Assembly (NCBI RefSeq): GCF_021278985.1
Contig: NZ_CP082833.1
Location: 1,798,001-1,862,000, forward strand
Source: Citrobacter rodentium NBRC 105723 = DSM 16636
Lineage (GTDB): Bacteria; Pseudomonadota; Gammaproteobacteria; Enterobacterales; Enterobacteriaceae
Length of the DNA stretch: 64,000 nt
Direction of reading: 5' to 3'
Position 1 is the stretch's first letter; every line of letters starts with the position of its first letter. Positions 63,429 to 64,000 of the stretch are shown piece by piece. Under the pieces are notes generated by a model. The model was not told where the DNA came from and ran no database searches. It worked only from the letters and a program-made list of their open reading frames with translations. The translations under genes were made by a program, and so were the position numbers.

Positions 63429-64000
63429 ATGACTGGAGATAATACTCTCATTAATTCTCACGGCGTAAACCGTCGTGATTTCATGAAGCTTTGTGCAGCA
63501 CTAGCCGCTACCATGGGGCTCAGTAGCAAAGCCGCCGCAGAAATGGCCGAGTCAGTATCCCGTCCGCAGCGCCCGCCGGTTGTCTGGATTGGCGCTCAGG
63601 AGTGTACGGGCTGTACTGAATCTCTCCTTCGTGCGACCCATCCCACGGTAGAAAATCTGGTTCTGGAGACGATCTCTCTGGAATATCATGAAGTGCTTTC
63701 CGCCGCTTTTGGTCACCAGGTAGAAGAGAACAAACACAACGCGCTTGAGAAGTATAAAGGGCAGTATGTGTTAGTTGTCGACGGTTCCATCCCGCTAAAA
63801 GATAACGGTATTTATTGTATGGTCGCCGGCGAGCCGATTGTGGATCACATCCGCAAAGCGGCGGAAGGCGCGGCGGCGATTATCGCTATCGGCTCCTGCT
63901 CCGCCTGGGGCGGCGTGGCCGCCGCTGGCGTGAACCCGACCGGCGCGGTTGGCCTGCAGGAAGTCCTGCCGGGCAAAACCGTCATCAACATCCCAGGCTG
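63429..64000 (+). CDS. hybO: hydrogenase-2 small subunit HybO, N-terminal part (runs off the window)
   Basis: The first 190 codons are present. The Tat signal VNRRDFMKLCAALAATMGLS is followed by the mature part with WIGAQECTGCTESLLRATHP, whose two cysteines are ligands of the proximal [4Fe-4S] cluster, and AIGSCSAWGGVAAAGVNPTG. It is nearly identical to E. coli HybO. With HybC and the membrane partners HybA and HybB it oxidises hydrogen in anaerobic respiration. The ATG at 63429 corresponds to MTGDNTLI in E. coli. Confidence 0.96.
   Translation, partial: MTGDNTLINSHGVNRRDFMKLCAALAATMGLSSKAAAEMAESVSRPQRPPVVWIGAQECTGCTESLLRATHPTVENLVLETISLEYHEVLSAAFGHQVEENKHNALEKYKGQYVLVVDGSIPLKDNGIYCMVAGEPIVDHIRKAAEGAAAIIAIGSCSAWGGVAAAGVNPTGAVGLQEVLPGKTVINIPG

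Overview
The window is chromosomal DNA of an enterobacterium (Enterobacteriaceae), most likely Citrobacter or a close Salmonella/Citrobacter relative. Almost every protein is close to its Escherichia coli counterpart, and gene order follows the E. coli ttd-tolC-parE-parC-exbBD-hyb segment (read here from ttdA/ttdR towards hybO). Several non-E. coli loci (assT-dsbL-dsbI as in Salmonella, a chitinase, a GH88 sugar-acid cluster, an MCP gene beside hybO) point away from E. coli itself. The genus is an inference from gene content and recalled protein sequences; no search was run.

Layout. 1-3.4 kb: ttdA (partial)/ttdR, plsY, folB, uppP. 3.4-5.3 kb: an AT-rich insertion with a secreted GH18 chitinase. 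5.3-14.7 kb: cca, ygiM, ygiF, an IS621-like IS110-family element sitting in a REP array, then glnE and hldE. 14.7-19 kb: yqiKJ, glgS, ubiK, FMN riboswitch and ribB. 19-22.8 kb: dsbI-dsbL-assT and a 58-codon membrane ORF. 22.8-32.7 kb: zupT, ygiD, ygiCB, tolC, nudF-yqiB-cpdA-yqiA-parE. 32.8-39.6 kb: an accessory block (AraC regulator, DUF2264 protein, frameshifted sugar MFS transporter, GH88 hydrolase, PLP aminotransferase) inserted between parE and ygiN. 39.6-50.3 kb: ygiN, mdaB, qseCB, ygiW, parC, plsC, ftsP, ygiQ. 50.4-58.5 kb: a lipoprotein, dkgA, yqhD, a broken yqhC, yghB, metC, exbBD, yghA. 58.6-64 kb: three uncharacterised small genes, yqhA, a tandem REP array, yghZ/gpr, a degraded MCP gene and the start of hybO.

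Functional threads. Envelope biogenesis and transport: plsY/plsC (phosphatidic acid synthesis), uppP (undecaprenyl carrier recycling), hldE (LPS heptose), tolC with ygiBC, exbBD and ftsP. DNA topology: parE and parC (topoisomerase IV). Regulation: qseBC, cpdA (cAMP), glnE (nitrogen), ttdR, and an inactivated yqhC. Redox/aldehyde handling: mdaB/ygiN, yqhD/dkgA, yghZ, yghA, and the DsbL/DsbI pair that folds the AssT sulfotransferase. Four loci look damaged or recently changed: the MFS transporter (one-base frameshift), yqhC (in-frame TAA), the MCP gene (two internal deletions) and the ygiF-glnE junction (IS insertion).

Main point of interest. The IS110-family element at 8836-10116 can be read as a complete bridge-RNA-guided recombination system. 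Its left end carries a predicted ~179-nt bridge RNA whose target loop spells the REP site it occupies and whose donor loop matches the element's own ends. The two ends would form a sigma-70-type promoter when circularised. It occupies the only one of three recognisable sites in the 90-bp REP array that matches its guide perfectly.
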